From: a virus
Strand: one strand, 5' to 3'
IMG/VR virus record: IMGVR_UViG_3300042868_002830
Coordinates: 1-21,476 of that record
DNA: 21,476 nt
Below are positions 14,444 to 20,767 of this stretch, piece after piece. A model generated the notes under the pieces. The model saw nothing but the letters and a program-made list of their open reading frames with translations. It had not been told where the DNA came from and did not search any database. Within the stretch, counting starts at the first letter, position 1. Every line of letters begins with the position of its first letter. A program made the translations under genes and the position numbers.

Positions 14444-14565
14444 GTCAGTGCCCTCCACAGCACATACAGACTCCACCCCAGCACCGACACCGCGCCGATC
14501 ACGGCCAGCGCCACCATGGTACGGGCGAAGCGCTCAAGGCCCTGTCCTTCGTACTGCTCTTTCAT
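14440..14565 (-). CDS. 41-residue membrane peptide
   Basis: The peptide is MKEQYEGQGLERFARTM followed by a hydrophobic helix at about 17-38 (MVALAVIGAVSVLGWSLYVL) and WRALT. One N-terminal charged amphipathic stretch and one TM helix fit a small inner-membrane protein. Both ends overlap the neighbours by four bases (ATGA), which strongly supports it as a real gene despite its size. The function is unknown; comparable phage peptides act as membrane-targeted inhibitors or superinfection factors (inference only). Confidence 0.6.
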   Translation of the reverse strand: MKEQYEGQGLERFARTMVALAVIGAVSVLGWSLYVLWRALT

Positions 14566-14753
14566 ACTTCATTTCCCGCCATCTCCAGCATGGCACGCAG
14601 TCGGTCAATTCGCGTCTCGTGGTAGGCAACCATCGCCACGGCGTAATCACGCCCGGTCTGCGCCTCAAGCAGGCCGCGCCTGGCCTGGTCCAACTCGCGG
14701 GCGATCAACTCCTCGGGGCTCGGGGTTCGGAAGGGGTTCGGGATGCGGATCAT
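14562..14753 (-). CDS. Small helical phage protein, unknown
   Basis: A 63-residue protein that starts MIRIPNPFRTPSPEELIARE and continues as one long helix (LDQARRGLLEAQTGRDYAVA, YHETRIDRLRAML). The PNPFRTPSPEELIARELDQARRxLLEAQ pattern recurs in early operons of betaproteobacterial phages. AGGAG lies seven bases upstream of the ATG, and both ends are ATGA overlaps. The helical, charged character suggests a coiled-coil protein; no known function. Confidence 0.75.
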   Translation of the reverse strand: MIRIPNPFRTPSPEELIARELDQARRGLLEAQTGRDYAVAMVAYHETRIDRLRAMLEMAGNEV

Positions 14754-15058
14754 TGGTGGACTCCTGAGATGGCGCCAACGCGGCGCGCGTAATGCCAGAT
14801 GCTGGGGGCTTGCTCGATGGCCCGTTGCAGGGCTACCGAGTCAGGCTCGGGCGGCGGTGGTGGCGGTGCGATGCGCCAGCGTGCCCAGCGGTTGCTGCTG
14901 GACGGCACGATCAGGCCGGCCCGGTGGAGCTGGTGTAGGTAGGTTTTGGCCGTGGCGGCTTCGCATCCCAAGCGGTACGCGACATCGGCCATGGCAACCG
15001 GCTGGCGCTCTTGGACGATGGCCAGGGTTTCGGCTTGGCGGGGGCGCAGGGGGGTCAT
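14750..15058 (-). CDS. Winged-helix-like DNA-binding protein
   Basis: The product has 102 residues from the ATG at 15058, which overlaps the previous stop (ATGA) and has GAGGG seven bases upstream. The longer frame back to 15118 lies within the previous gene. Residues about 1-60 read as a winged helix: PRQAETLAIVQERQPVAMAD, VAYRLGCEAATAKTYLHQLH (recognition-helix region), RAGLIVPSSSNRWARWRI. A poly-proline linker and a helical tail (VALQRAIEQAPSIWHYARRV) follow. It is probably a regulator or a replication/recombination accessory, judged only by its domain and its place just after RecT. Confidence 0.7.
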   Translation of the reverse strand: MTPLRPRQAETLAIVQERQPVAMADVAYRLGCEAATAKTYLHQLHRAGLIVPSSSNRWARWRIAPPPPPPEPDSVALQRAIEQAPSIWHYARRVGAISGVHQ

Positions 15059-15237
15059 GATGCATCCCTCGCGTTCAAGTCCTCGGCCACGCGCTCCGCG
15101 CTGCTGCGCGTCAGGCAATCGGCCACCACGGCGGCCGACCCGTCCAGGCCAGCTAAGCGGCGCACGACAAGCCAGCGGTCGCCGGCTGGGACCACGCGGA
15201 AAAGGCGCTCGGGCGCCTGCTGCTCAGATTGGCTCAT
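15055..15237 (-). CDS. 60-residue small phage protein, unknown
   Basis: The product is 60 residues from the ATG at 15237; GGAGG is six bases upstream of this ATG and only three bases from an adjacent ATG at 15240. The sequence (LFRVVPAGDRWLVVRRLAG, then VADCLTRSSAERVAEDLNAR) suggests a beta-hairpin followed by a helix. It overlaps the end of recT by 14 bases, so it is translated from within that gene. I cannot name a family. Confidence 0.65.
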   Translation of the reverse strand: MSQSEQQAPERLFRVVPAGDRWLVVRRLAGLDGSAAVVADCLTRSSAERVAEDLNARDAS

Positions 15238-15943
15238 CATTGGCCTCCAGCGTCTCAACAGGCGCCTGCGCTGCGCGAATCTGGCCGGCACGAACCTGGG
15301 CGGCGTCCATGGCCTCCGCGCGGGCGTCACGGTCCAGCGTGCGAATTGCGGGCCGCAGATCGTTCAGAGCGTCGATGGTCTGCGCGGCGTCGATCTGGCG
15401 CATGATGGCGCCGAAGTCTGCGACCTCGACCACCGGCCCCATGTCGCGCTGGACGGGCGCCGGTGCGTGGCCGGCGTCTTCGGCCTCCTCGGGCGTGTAG
15501 GTGCCGACCACCACGCCGGGGAACACGGTGCGGATGCCCTCGGAAACGCACCGGGCGCGCAGCATCTGGCGCGGGTAGGACTTCCATGTCGGGTTTTTGG
15601 TCAGGCCGGCAGAGGTCGCCATGTCCAGCGTCCACTCGACCTCCACGCTGCCGCCTTGCGGGTGCGAGAACGTGCCGACCACGCGCCGGTCGGTGTATTC
15701 GCCCCAGCGCACGCTGCCGCCCGCCGAGTGGAAGCGGGCCAGCATGGCGTCGGCCTTGAGCGTGGGCCTGCCGTTGATGACATGGTAGTCACGAGCTGCG
15801 ATGGCCGGGTGCAAGCCCTCGGCCTGCGCGATGAGCATCAGGGCCATGGCCTGGTCTGGGGTCTTGACGCCGAACAAGCCGGACTTGGCGACGGCCACGG
15901 CCATGCGCTCGACTTGATCGACGGGAACGAGTGCAGTTGTCAT
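15224..15943 (-). CDS. recT: RecT-family single-strand annealing protein
   Basis: This 239-residue protein matches the RecT family (PF03837). It has LMLIAQAEGLHPAIAARDYH, VINGRPTLKADAMLARFHSA, GGSVRWGEYT, then NPTWKSYPRQMLRARCVSEG and RTVFPGVVVGTYTPEEAED. RecT proteins bind single-stranded DNA and anneal complementary strands, working with a partner 5'-3' exonuclease. That partner is encoded directly upstream (15968-16648), giving an exonuclease/annealase pair like lambda Exo-Beta or RecE-RecT. The C-terminal 60 residues are helical and charged and look less conserved. AGGAG lies seven bases before the ATG. The pair probably serves replication-linked recombination or genome circularisation. 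Confidence 0.88.
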   Translation of the reverse strand: MTTALVPVDQVERMAVAVAKSGLFGVKTPDQAMALMLIAQAEGLHPAIAARDYHVINGRPTLKADAMLARFHSAGGSVRWGEYTDRRVVGTFSHPQGGSVEVEWTLDMATSAGLTKNPTWKSYPRQMLRARCVSEGIRTVFPGVVVGTYTPEEAEDAGHAPAPVQRDMGPVVEVADFGAIMRQIDAAQTIDALNDLRPAIRTLDRDARAEAMDAAQVRAGQIRAAQAPVETLEANDEPI

Positions 15944-15967
15944 GCAGAACTCCTGTGATTACTGTGG

Positions 15968-16648
15968 TTAAAAGGACACCTTGGCGCGCAACCGCGAAAC
16001 GATCTCGTCGGCCTCTGCGCTGAATGCGATGATCTCGCGCTCCATGTGCGCCTGGAACTCGGGGTTACCCTTGATGCGCTGGACGTAGAGCTGCAGGTCG
16101 GCGGGCATGCGGGGATCGTAGGAAATGAAGTCGCACCACTCGCGCCCTGTCAGCCACATCTGGCCCTGGATCTGCGCCTGGTGATCCTCGGGCATGCCGT
16201 CGAGCCACGTTTCGAGGTGGACCTGAGAACTCCACGGGCACTTGATCTCAATCAGCCCGAACGCGCCATCGGGGTCCGTCTCGTCCGTCACCAGTCCGTC
16301 AGGGCTCACGCCGATGGGCAGCTTCGGGTGCGCCACGAAGCCCGTCTCGGTTATCCTGGCCGAGGTGGTGAACTGGTACGCGACGCGGGCGGCGTCTTCG
16401 TTCTCGCGGCCCCAGCGCAGCGGCGCGGCGTCGGGCATCTGCACGGGCTGACCCGTCAGGCGCTCAGTCACGATCTGCCAGAGGTATGTCGTGCGGGCGG
16501 CGCTCGGGCTGCCCAGCTCGCCGGCCTTGGCCTGCGCGGCCGTGGGCTTGTTGCGGGCCAGGACGTCCTTGAAGCGGCTGGCGGTGACCTTGCCGGCGCG
16601 GGCGGCGTGCCATTCGTCGGTGCGTTGGGTGTCGGTTAGGGTGGTCAT
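15968..16648 (-). CDS. YqaJ/lambda-exonuclease family recombination nuclease
   Basis: This protein has 226 residues, the same length as lambda exonuclease. The YqaJ motifs stand in order: RAGKVTASRF (17-26), RWGRENEDAAR with E84 in WGxxxE (78-88), GVSPDGL with D117 (113-119), and LIEIKCPW with E134 and K136 (132-139). A Gln-rich AQIQGQMWLTG segment follows at 158-168. D117, E134 and K136 form the PD-(D/E)XK metal site that degrades the 5' strand of duplex DNA and leaves 3' tails for RecT. It starts by ATGA overlap with the preceding gene and is followed 24 bases later by recT. No host-nuclease inhibitor of the Gam type is evident beside it. Confidence 0.9.
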   Translation of the reverse strand: MTTLTDTQRTDEWHAARAGKVTASRFKDVLARNKPTAAQAKAGELGSPSAARTTYLWQIVTERLTGQPVQMPDAAPLRWGRENEDAARVAYQFTTSARITETGFVAHPKLPIGVSPDGLVTDETDPDGAFGLIEIKCPWSSQVHLETWLDGMPEDHQAQIQGQMWLTGREWCDFISYDPRMPADLQLYVQRIKGNPEFQAHMEREIIAFSAEADEIVSRLRAKVSF

Positions 16649-16995
16649 GCGGGTTCTCCGGTGGCTTTGGCGATGGCGGCGCGGATGCGATCAACGATGC
16701 CAAGAGGCACGTCGTACTCGCTCCAATAGTCGGCGCTTTCTTCAAGCTCTTGAAGCACTGCCAGAAGATTGGGAGCGGCGGCCATCAGGCGGGCGTTTGC
16801 GGAGGTGGTTTCCTCGTCAACGGAGCTGTCTCGCACAGTGGCAATCTGCATGCACCGCACGCCGCCGAGCCAGATGCTCCGCGATCCCGGCGCCACCACT
16901 TCAGGCTCTCGCGCCTCAATGACGTCTTTATTGGGGCCGTCGTCCAGCTCCCAGTCGGCCAGGAACCAAGGCCCCGGCGTGTGCTTCGCGCTCAT
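16645..16995 (-). CDS. Conserved small phage protein (HTPGPW...NARLMAAAPNLL type)
   Basis: A 116-residue protein that begins MSAKHTPGPWFLADWELDDG and contains SANARLMAAAPNLLAVLQEL, both hallmarks of a very widespread family of unknown small phage proteins. The rest is a mix of short beta segments (SIWLGGVRCMQIATVRDS) and a helical C-terminus (GIVDRIRAAIAKAT). It overlaps both neighbours by four bases and precedes the exonuclease, so it is expressed with the recombination genes. No enzymatic motif is seen. Confidence 0.8.
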   Translation of the reverse strand: MSAKHTPGPWFLADWELDDGPNKDVIEAREPEVVAPGSRSIWLGGVRCMQIATVRDSSVDEETTSANARLMAAAPNLLAVLQELEESADYWSEYDVPLGIVDRIRAAIAKATGEPA

Positions 16996-17192
16996 GCCGC
17001 CACCTCCGCATCGCCCGGGATCTTCAGCCCCTCGGCGCTATCAGCGAACAAGCGCAGCGTCATGGTGACGCCTTTGTCGTCCGTGATCTTCAGCTTGCGG
17101 ACGAAGAACACGCGCCCGGAGCAAGGAATGACCTGAGCCTCTATCGGATCAGCGCTCACGCTGCGCACGTTGTGCATTTGGAATTCCATCAT
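16992..17192 (-). CDS. Small beta-rich phage protein, unknown
   Basis: The product has 66 residues from the first of two adjacent ATGs (17192; the second is at 17189), with AAAGGA upstream. The longer frame back to 17243 would overlap the previous gene more deeply. The sequence reads as beta strands (VRSVSADPIEAQVIP, GRVFFVRKLKITDDKGVTM, TLRLFADSAEGLKI) and could form a small barrel, for instance of the OB or single-strand-binding type. It has no recognisable nucleic-acid motif. It ends in an ATGA overlap. Confidence 0.65.
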   Translation of the reverse strand: MMEFQMHNVRSVSADPIEAQVIPCSGRVFFVRKLKITDDKGVTMTLRLFADSAEGLKIPGDAEVAA

Positions 17193-17205
17193 GATGTCGG
17201 TCCTT

Positions 17206-17628
17206 TCAGTACCAGTGGTGGGAATCGTCGTGATAGGGGTCATCGTTCATGCTGTCGGCCATCAGTTTCATGGCGCGGTCATCAATCCAGGTGCGCTCGT
17301 CGCGGAGGATGCGGTCCTTGAGCTCCATGCGAGCGTGCAGGCACTGCGCGTCTGAGCCGGTGAGCATCAGCGTCCAGAGCTGGTCCACGGTGGCCTCGCT
17401 CATGTCCAGGTCTTCGAAGCCGCGCACGTCGGTGGTGCTGCACTCGGGTTGCGTGATATGCGCGTTGAGCCAGTCGCTGGTGGCCCAGGCGTCGGCCAGC
17501 AGTTCGTCTGCCGCATCTGCGCGGTGGCTGTCGCTGGGCTCGCGGTCGCCATCCCATCGCGGGTCGCGTGGGTCGGTGCACGGTCCCCAGGTGGCGCAGT
17601 CGCCGGGGCCGTAGGTGGTGTATTGCAT
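17206..17628 (-). CDS. Acidic phage protein, unknown function
   Basis: A 140-residue, strongly acidic protein. Its N-terminus is disordered and Asp/Pro-rich (YGPGDCATWGPCTDPRDPRW). A helical middle follows (ADAADELLADAWATSDWLNA, ATVDQLWTLMLTGSDAQCLH), and the C-terminus is rich in Asp and His (DDPYHDDSHHWY). AGGAG lies eight bases before the ATG. The acidic, DNA-mimic-like character could fit an anti-restriction protein, but that is a guess based on composition only. Another possibility is a zinc- or metal-binding accessory because of the Asp/His tail. Confidence 0.65.
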   Translation of the reverse strand: MQYTTYGPGDCATWGPCTDPRDPRWDGDREPSDSHRADAADELLADAWATSDWLNAHITQPECSTTDVRGFEDLDMSEATVDQLWTLMLTGSDAQCLHARMELKDRILRDERTWIDDRAMKLMADSMNDDPYHDDSHHWY

Positions 17629-17646
17629 GAGGTGGGCTCCTGTGGT

Positions 17647-17733
17647 TTAGATAAAGGCCGCCAGCAGGCAGCCGAGGGTGATGCCGAAGGCGGCGGCGAA
17701 TGCGTAGTCGATGGGGCGGAGGTTGGTGGTCAT
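17647..17733 (-). CDS. 28-residue membrane peptide
   Basis: The peptide begins MTTNLRPIDY and continues as a single hydrophobic helix (AFAAAFGITLGCLLAAFI) to the stop codon, a plain small TM peptide. It lies seven bases after the preceding gene, with only a weak Shine-Dalgarno (TGAG), and eighteen bases before the next gene. The position within a packed operon and the clean TM helix make it plausible. The function is unknown. Confidence 0.5.
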   Translation of the reverse strand: MTTNLRPIDYAFAAAFGITLGCLLAAFI

Positions 17734-17740
17734 GGTTTGC

Positions 17741-17983
17741 TCAGATGGCCGCTGCGGCGGCTTCGATCATGGAGCGCATAGCGGCCGACTTGTAGTTCGT
17801 CAGCGCGGCTTGCAGGTTGTTGAAACGCTTGCCCATGCCGCGCCACACTTTGTGCGATGCGTTTTGGTTGCACACTTGCACGTACCAGGGAGCGATCCAG
17901 ATGTGCGCCGACTGATTGCCGCAGGTCAATTCAATCAGGTGGCTGTCGTTGATCTTGTCGTGGCGGGTGATGATGACTTGCAT
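17741..17983 (-). CDS. First gene of the leftward operon, small unknown protein
   Basis: The product has 80 residues from the ATG at 17983, which lies six bases after GGAG. An open frame reaches back to 18106, but that would start inside the operators and upstream of the predicted promoter, so I reject it. The sequence (QVIITRHDKINDSHLIELTC, HIWIAPWYVQVCNQNASHKV, FNNLQAALTNYKSAAM) shows a beta part followed by a helix and an Ala-rich end. I recognise no family. As the first gene behind the promoter it would be the earliest leftward product. Confidence 0.65.
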   Translation of the reverse strand: MQVIITRHDKINDSHLIELTCGNQSAHIWIAPWYVQVCNQNASHKVWRGMGKRFNNLQAALTNYKSAAMRSMIEAAAAAI

Positions 17984-18017
17984 TTGCGTCTCCGGGTTGC
18001 GTGTTGCGATGGAATGA

Positions 18018-18046
18018 ATTCTGCGCTCACTGGACACCAATGTCCA
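18018..18046 (-). promoter_or_regulatory. Predicted leftward early promoter
   Basis: On the minus strand a -35 box TGGACA (18046-18041, five of six consensus bases) and a -10 box CAGAAT (18023-18018, four of six) are separated by exactly 17 bases. They lie upstream of the 80-residue gene start at 17983. The -35 is half of operator-like palindrome 1, so binding there would block the promoter. Confidence 0.55.
18031..18046. promoter_or_regulatory. Operator-like palindrome 1 (TGGACA-N4-TGTCCA)
   Basis: A perfect six-base inverted repeat with a four-base centre (CCAA). Its core GACAC-CA-ATGTC matches sites 2 and 3. It covers the -35 box and spacer of the leftward promoter. Confidence 0.6.
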
Positions 18047-18077
18047 ATGCTTTCGACAATCCCGACCAAAACGCAGG

Positions 18078-18089
18078 GACATAAATGTC
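18078..18089. promoter_or_regulatory. Operator-like palindrome 2 (GACAT-AA-ATGTC)
   Basis: A perfect five-base inverted repeat around AA. Its centre is 45 bases from site 1 and 24 bases from site 3. It shares the GACAT...ATGTC core with the other sites. Confidence 0.6.
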
Positions 18090-18101
18090 TGTTCAGCGAT
18101 A

Positions 18102-18113
18102 GACATCTATGCC
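18102..18113. promoter_or_regulatory. Operator-like palindrome 3 (GACAT-CT-ATGCC)
   Basis: The same core as site 2 with one mismatch (ATGCC for ATGTC). It stands 13 bases before the ATG of the HTH gene and abuts a possible -10 box (CAGAAT, 18113-18118), so it may serve as autoregulatory site. Confidence 0.55.
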
Positions 18114-18125
18114 AGAATCCGCCAC

Positions 18126-18308
18126 ATGATTACCCGTGAACAACTATCCAACCTGCTGCAGCAGGTTGACGCGAAAGCGGTGGCCGATGAGGCAGGCGTC
18201 AACATCAAGACCATCTACCGGCTACGGCACGGCGAGAACTCGCCACGGCTCGAGCTGGTAGAGCGCCTGGTGGCCGCGTGCCGCAAGCTGAAGGGGCGCA
18301 AGCCGTGA
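18126..18308 (+). CDS. Cro/CI-type small helix-turn-helix regulator
   Basis: A 60-residue basic protein, MITREQLSNLLQQVDAKAVA and onward. The helix-turn-helix is at about 15-38 (AKAVADEAGVNIKTIYRLRH), then GENSPRLELVERLVAACRKL, typical of the XRE/Cro family in the minimal size of Cro-like repressors. It has no dimer or cleavage domain, so it is not a full CI repressor. No Shine-Dalgarno stands before the ATG. If the CAGAAT at 18113-18118 is its -10, the transcript would begin at or next to the ATG, giving a nearly leaderless message. It likely binds the GACAT-type palindromes in the adjacent divergent region. Its stop overlaps the next GTG start (GTGA). Confidence 0.75.
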   Translation: MITREQLSNLLQQVDAKAVADEAGVNIKTIYRLRHGENSPRLELVERLVAACRKLKGRKP

Positions 18309-18511
18309 AGCAAGGCGACCGCGTGCGCCTGTCAGACGGCCAGGACGCCATGGTGCTGGAGGTCGGCGTGGCTACCCTGCGCGTGGCCCGCATCCGCCCG
18401 GATTGGCCGTTTCCCGGCCTGCCTGAATCGGTGCTGCGCGGCACGGTCAAGCGGCTGCCGTCGCGGTATCTGCGGGAGACGCCTGCAGATGTGGGGCCGG
18501 CCCGGTGGTGA
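18305..18511 (+). CDS. Small basic protein with SH3/KOW-like pattern, unknown
   Basis: The product has 68 residues from a GTG at 18305 that overlaps the regulator stop by four bases; the frame is open back to 18278 inside that gene. KQGDRVRLSDGQDAMVLEVG and TLRVARIRPDW look like short beta strands of a small SH3- or KOW-like barrel, followed by a basic tail (VKRLPSRYLRETPADVGPARW is its C-terminal part in outline). Coupling to the HTH gene suggests joint expression. It may assist regulation or bind nucleic acid, but no specific family is recognised. Confidence 0.65.
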   Translation: MKQGDRVRLSDGQDAMVLEVGVATLRVARIRPDWPFPGLPESVLRGTVKRLPSRYLRETPADVGPARW

Positions 18512-18530
18512 GCCGGCCCCGATGATTTTT
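18493..18530 (+). terminator. Possible intrinsic terminator/attenuator
   Basis: GGGGCCGGC (18493-18501) can pair perfectly with GCCGGCCCC (18512-18520) around a ten-base loop, followed by GATGATTTTT. The T run begins only five bases after the stem, so termination would be partial. The stop codon of the 68-residue gene lies in the loop. It could lower or delay expression of the helicase-methyltransferase. Confidence 0.45.
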
Positions 18531-18565
18531 CAACCTGCGGCATGGCCGCAACGAAAGGAGAGAGA

Positions 18566-20767
18566 GTGCAAAACTATGAGGACTTCGTGGCCGGCAAGCG
18601 CCGCGCCGAGGTGGGCACTGGCCACCAGCCGGGAGAACTGAACCCGCATCTGTTCGACTTCCAGCACGCCATCGTGTCATGGGCCGTACGGCGTGGCCGG
18701 GCGGCGATCTTTGCGGACACCGGACTGGGCAAGACCCTGATGCAACTGTCATGGGCTGACGAGGTGGCATCGCACACGAATGGCGCGGTGCTGATCCTGG
18801 CGCCGCTGGCCGTGTCGGAGCAGACCATCGAACAGGGCTCCACGTTTGGCATCACGGTGCGGCGGGTTCCGCACGGTGGATCACCGGATGCGCCTGGCGT
18901 ATGGATCACGAACTATGAGCGCATGGATGCCATCGACTTCGGCGGCTTGCACGGGCTTGTGCTGGACGAATCCAGCATCCTCAAGGCTCACGATGGCAAG
19001 ACGCGCACGCGCATCATTGAGTCTGCGCAGGGCGTCCCGTATCGCCTAAGCTGCACGGCCACGCCAAGCCCGAACGACTTCGAGGAGCTGGGCAACCAGT
19101 GCGAGTTCCTGGGCGTCATGACGCGCACGGAGATGCTCGCCACGTACTTCGTGAACGACACCGGAGACACCGGCACTTGGCGCCTGAAGGGATGGGGTGC
19201 CTCAAAGTTCTGGGAGTGGATGGGCACATGGGCCGTGGTGCTGCGCAACCCTTCCGACCTCGGTTTCGACGGGTCGCGGTACGTGCTGCCGGCCCCGCAA
19301 TACCTGGAGCATGTGGTTGAGACTGATCCGCTGGGCAACGACCTATTCAGCCGGCCTGCGCAGACCCTGACAGAGCGCCGTCAAGCGCAGCGCGCAAGCA
19401 TTGAGCAGCGATGCAGGGCGCTGGCCGATGTAGTCAATTCGGAATCGTCTGAGCCGTGGCTGATCTGGTGCCATTTGAACGACGAGGCCGAATTGCTGCA
19501 GAGTCTGATTCCTGGCAGTATCAACGTGCAAGGGTCAGACAGTGCCGAATACAAGGCCGAGCAGATGATGGCCTTCAGCCGTGGCACTCTGCGCGTGCTG
19601 ATCAGCAAGCCGAAGATTTGCGGCTTCGGCATGAACTGGCAGCACTGCGCACGCATGGCGTTCGTCGGGCTGGATGACTCATTCGAGAAGTTCTACCAAG
19701 CCGTGCGCAGATGCCATCGGTTCGGCCAGAAACGCAGCGTGCAGGTGCATCTGTTCACTGCCGAAAACGAAGGCCAGATTTTGCTGAACCTTAAACGCAA
19801 AGAAGAGCAGCACCACGAAATGAGCGCGAACATGATCGAGCACATGAAAGACATCATGAACCATGAGCTGTCGGGGCAGCAGAACATCGTGGACGAATAC
19901 CGCGAGGACACTCACGAAAGCGACGGGTTCACCGTGCATCTGGGTGACTGCGTGAAGTGGACCCGGCGCATGGCAGACAACAGCATTGATTACTCGGTGT
20001 TCTCGCCCCCGTTCGCTGATCTGTTTGTCTACTCAAACAGCGACCACGACATGGGCAACTGCCGCGACGATACAGAGTTCGTGGCCCAGCTGCGCTACCT
20101 GATCGGAGAGTTGTTCCGCATCATCAAGCCTGGGCGCAATGTCAGCTTCCACTGCATGAACCTGCCGACCACCAAGATGCGGCAAGGGTTCATCGGGCTG
20201 CGCGACTTCCGGGGCGACCTGATCCGCGCATTTCAGGATGCCGGCTTCATCTACCATTCAGAGGTGTGCATCTGGAAAGACCCCGTAGTGGCCATGCAGC
20301 GCACCAAGGCGCTGGGCCTGCTGCACAAGACCATCCGCGAAAATGCCAGCATGTCACGCATGGGCCTACCTGACTACGTGGTGACGATGCGCAAGCCTGG
20401 AGACGCCGAGCCGCGTGTAACGCATGGCGATGATCTGCCTGTCATGATGTGGCAGAAGTACGCCAGCCCGATCTGGAGCGACATTGATCAGGGGCGCACG
20501 CTGAACAAACTGCCGGCCCGCGACGAGAACGACGAAAAGCATATGTGCACGCTGCAACTGGACGTCATTGAGCGGTGCATCCATCTGTGGACGAATCGCG
20601 GAGACTTGATCTTCAGCCCTTTTACTGGCATTGGTTCTGAGGGCTACTGCGCAGTGAAGATGGGCCGCAGGTTTGTCGGCACTGAACTGAAGCCGCAGTA
20701 TTGGGAACTGGCCGTCGAGAACATCACCGACGCCACACGCGAGCAGCGCGGGCTTTTCGCAGCATGA
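18566..20767 (+). CDS. SNF2-like helicase fused to beta-type DNA methyltransferase
   Basis: The product has 733 residues from GTG at 18566, five bases after AAAGGAG (18554-18560); an ATG at 18542 adds eight residues without a good site. The N-terminal part (about 25-440) is a superfamily-2/SNF2-like ATPase: Walker A DTGLGKT 51-57, DESS box 134-137, SCTATP 162-167, QAVRRCHRFGQK 378-389. The C-terminal part (about 453-730) is an N6-adenine/N4-cytosine methyltransferase: catalytic SPPF 480-483 preceding the AdoMet motif FSPFTGIG 683-690, then GRRFVGTEL. That motif order is the beta class. Helicase-methylase fusions such as P1 DarB protect phage DNA from restriction; self-modification is the likely role here. 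The target sequence is unknown. It overlaps the nuclease gene by four bases. Confidence 0.87.
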   Translation: MQNYEDFVAGKRRAEVGTGHQPGELNPHLFDFQHAIVSWAVRRGRAAIFADTGLGKTLMQLSWADEVASHTNGAVLILAPLAVSEQTIEQGSTFGITVRRVPHGGSPDAPGVWITNYERMDAIDFGGLHGLVLDESSILKAHDGKTRTRIIESAQGVPYRLSCTATPSPNDFEELGNQCEFLGVMTRTEMLATYFVNDTGDTGTWRLKGWGASKFWEWMGTWAVVLRNPSDLGFDGSRYVLPAPQYLEHVVETDPLGNDLFSRPAQTLTERRQAQRASIEQRCRALADVVNSESSEPWLIWCHLNDEAELLQSLIPGSINVQGSDSAEYKAEQMMAFSRGTLRVLISKPKICGFGMNWQHCARMAFVGLDDSFEKFYQAVRRCHRFGQKRSVQVHLFTAENEGQILLNLKRKEEQHHEMSANMIEHMKDIMNHELSGQQNIVDEYREDTHESDGFTVHLGDCVKWTRRMADNSIDYSVFSPPFADLFVYSNSDHDMGNCRDDTEFVAQLRYLIGELFRIIKPGRNVSFHCMNLPTTKMRQGFIGLRDFRGDLIRAFQDAGFIYHSEVCIWKDPVVAMQRTKALGLLHKTIRENASMSRMGLPDYVVTMRKPGDAEPRVTHGDDLPVMMWQKYASPIWSDIDQGRTLNKLPARDENDEKHMCTLQLDVIERCIHLWTNRGDLIFSPFTGIGSEGYCAVKMGRRFVGTELKPQYWELAVENITDATREQRGLFAA

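Noticed and set aside
15011-15958. Long plus-strand frame (315 codons) opposite recT
   Set aside because: It is the antisense reading of a clearly recognisable RecT gene in GC-rich DNA; composition is low-complexity and no motif appears.
16046-16639. Plus-strand frame (197 codons) opposite the exonuclease
   Set aside because: The minus strand has all YqaJ motifs in order; the plus frame is Leu/Gly/Ala/Arg-rich antisense shadow.
17984-18106. Longer start (ATG at 18106) for the first leftward gene
   Set aside because: It would begin inside operator-like site 3 and upstream of the predicted promoter; the ATG at 17983 has GGAG in the right place.
18126-18308. The HTH gene as a full CI-type lysogeny repressor
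   Set aside because: With 60 residues it has only a DNA-binding domain, no dimerisation or self-cleavage domain, so Cro-like is the better description.
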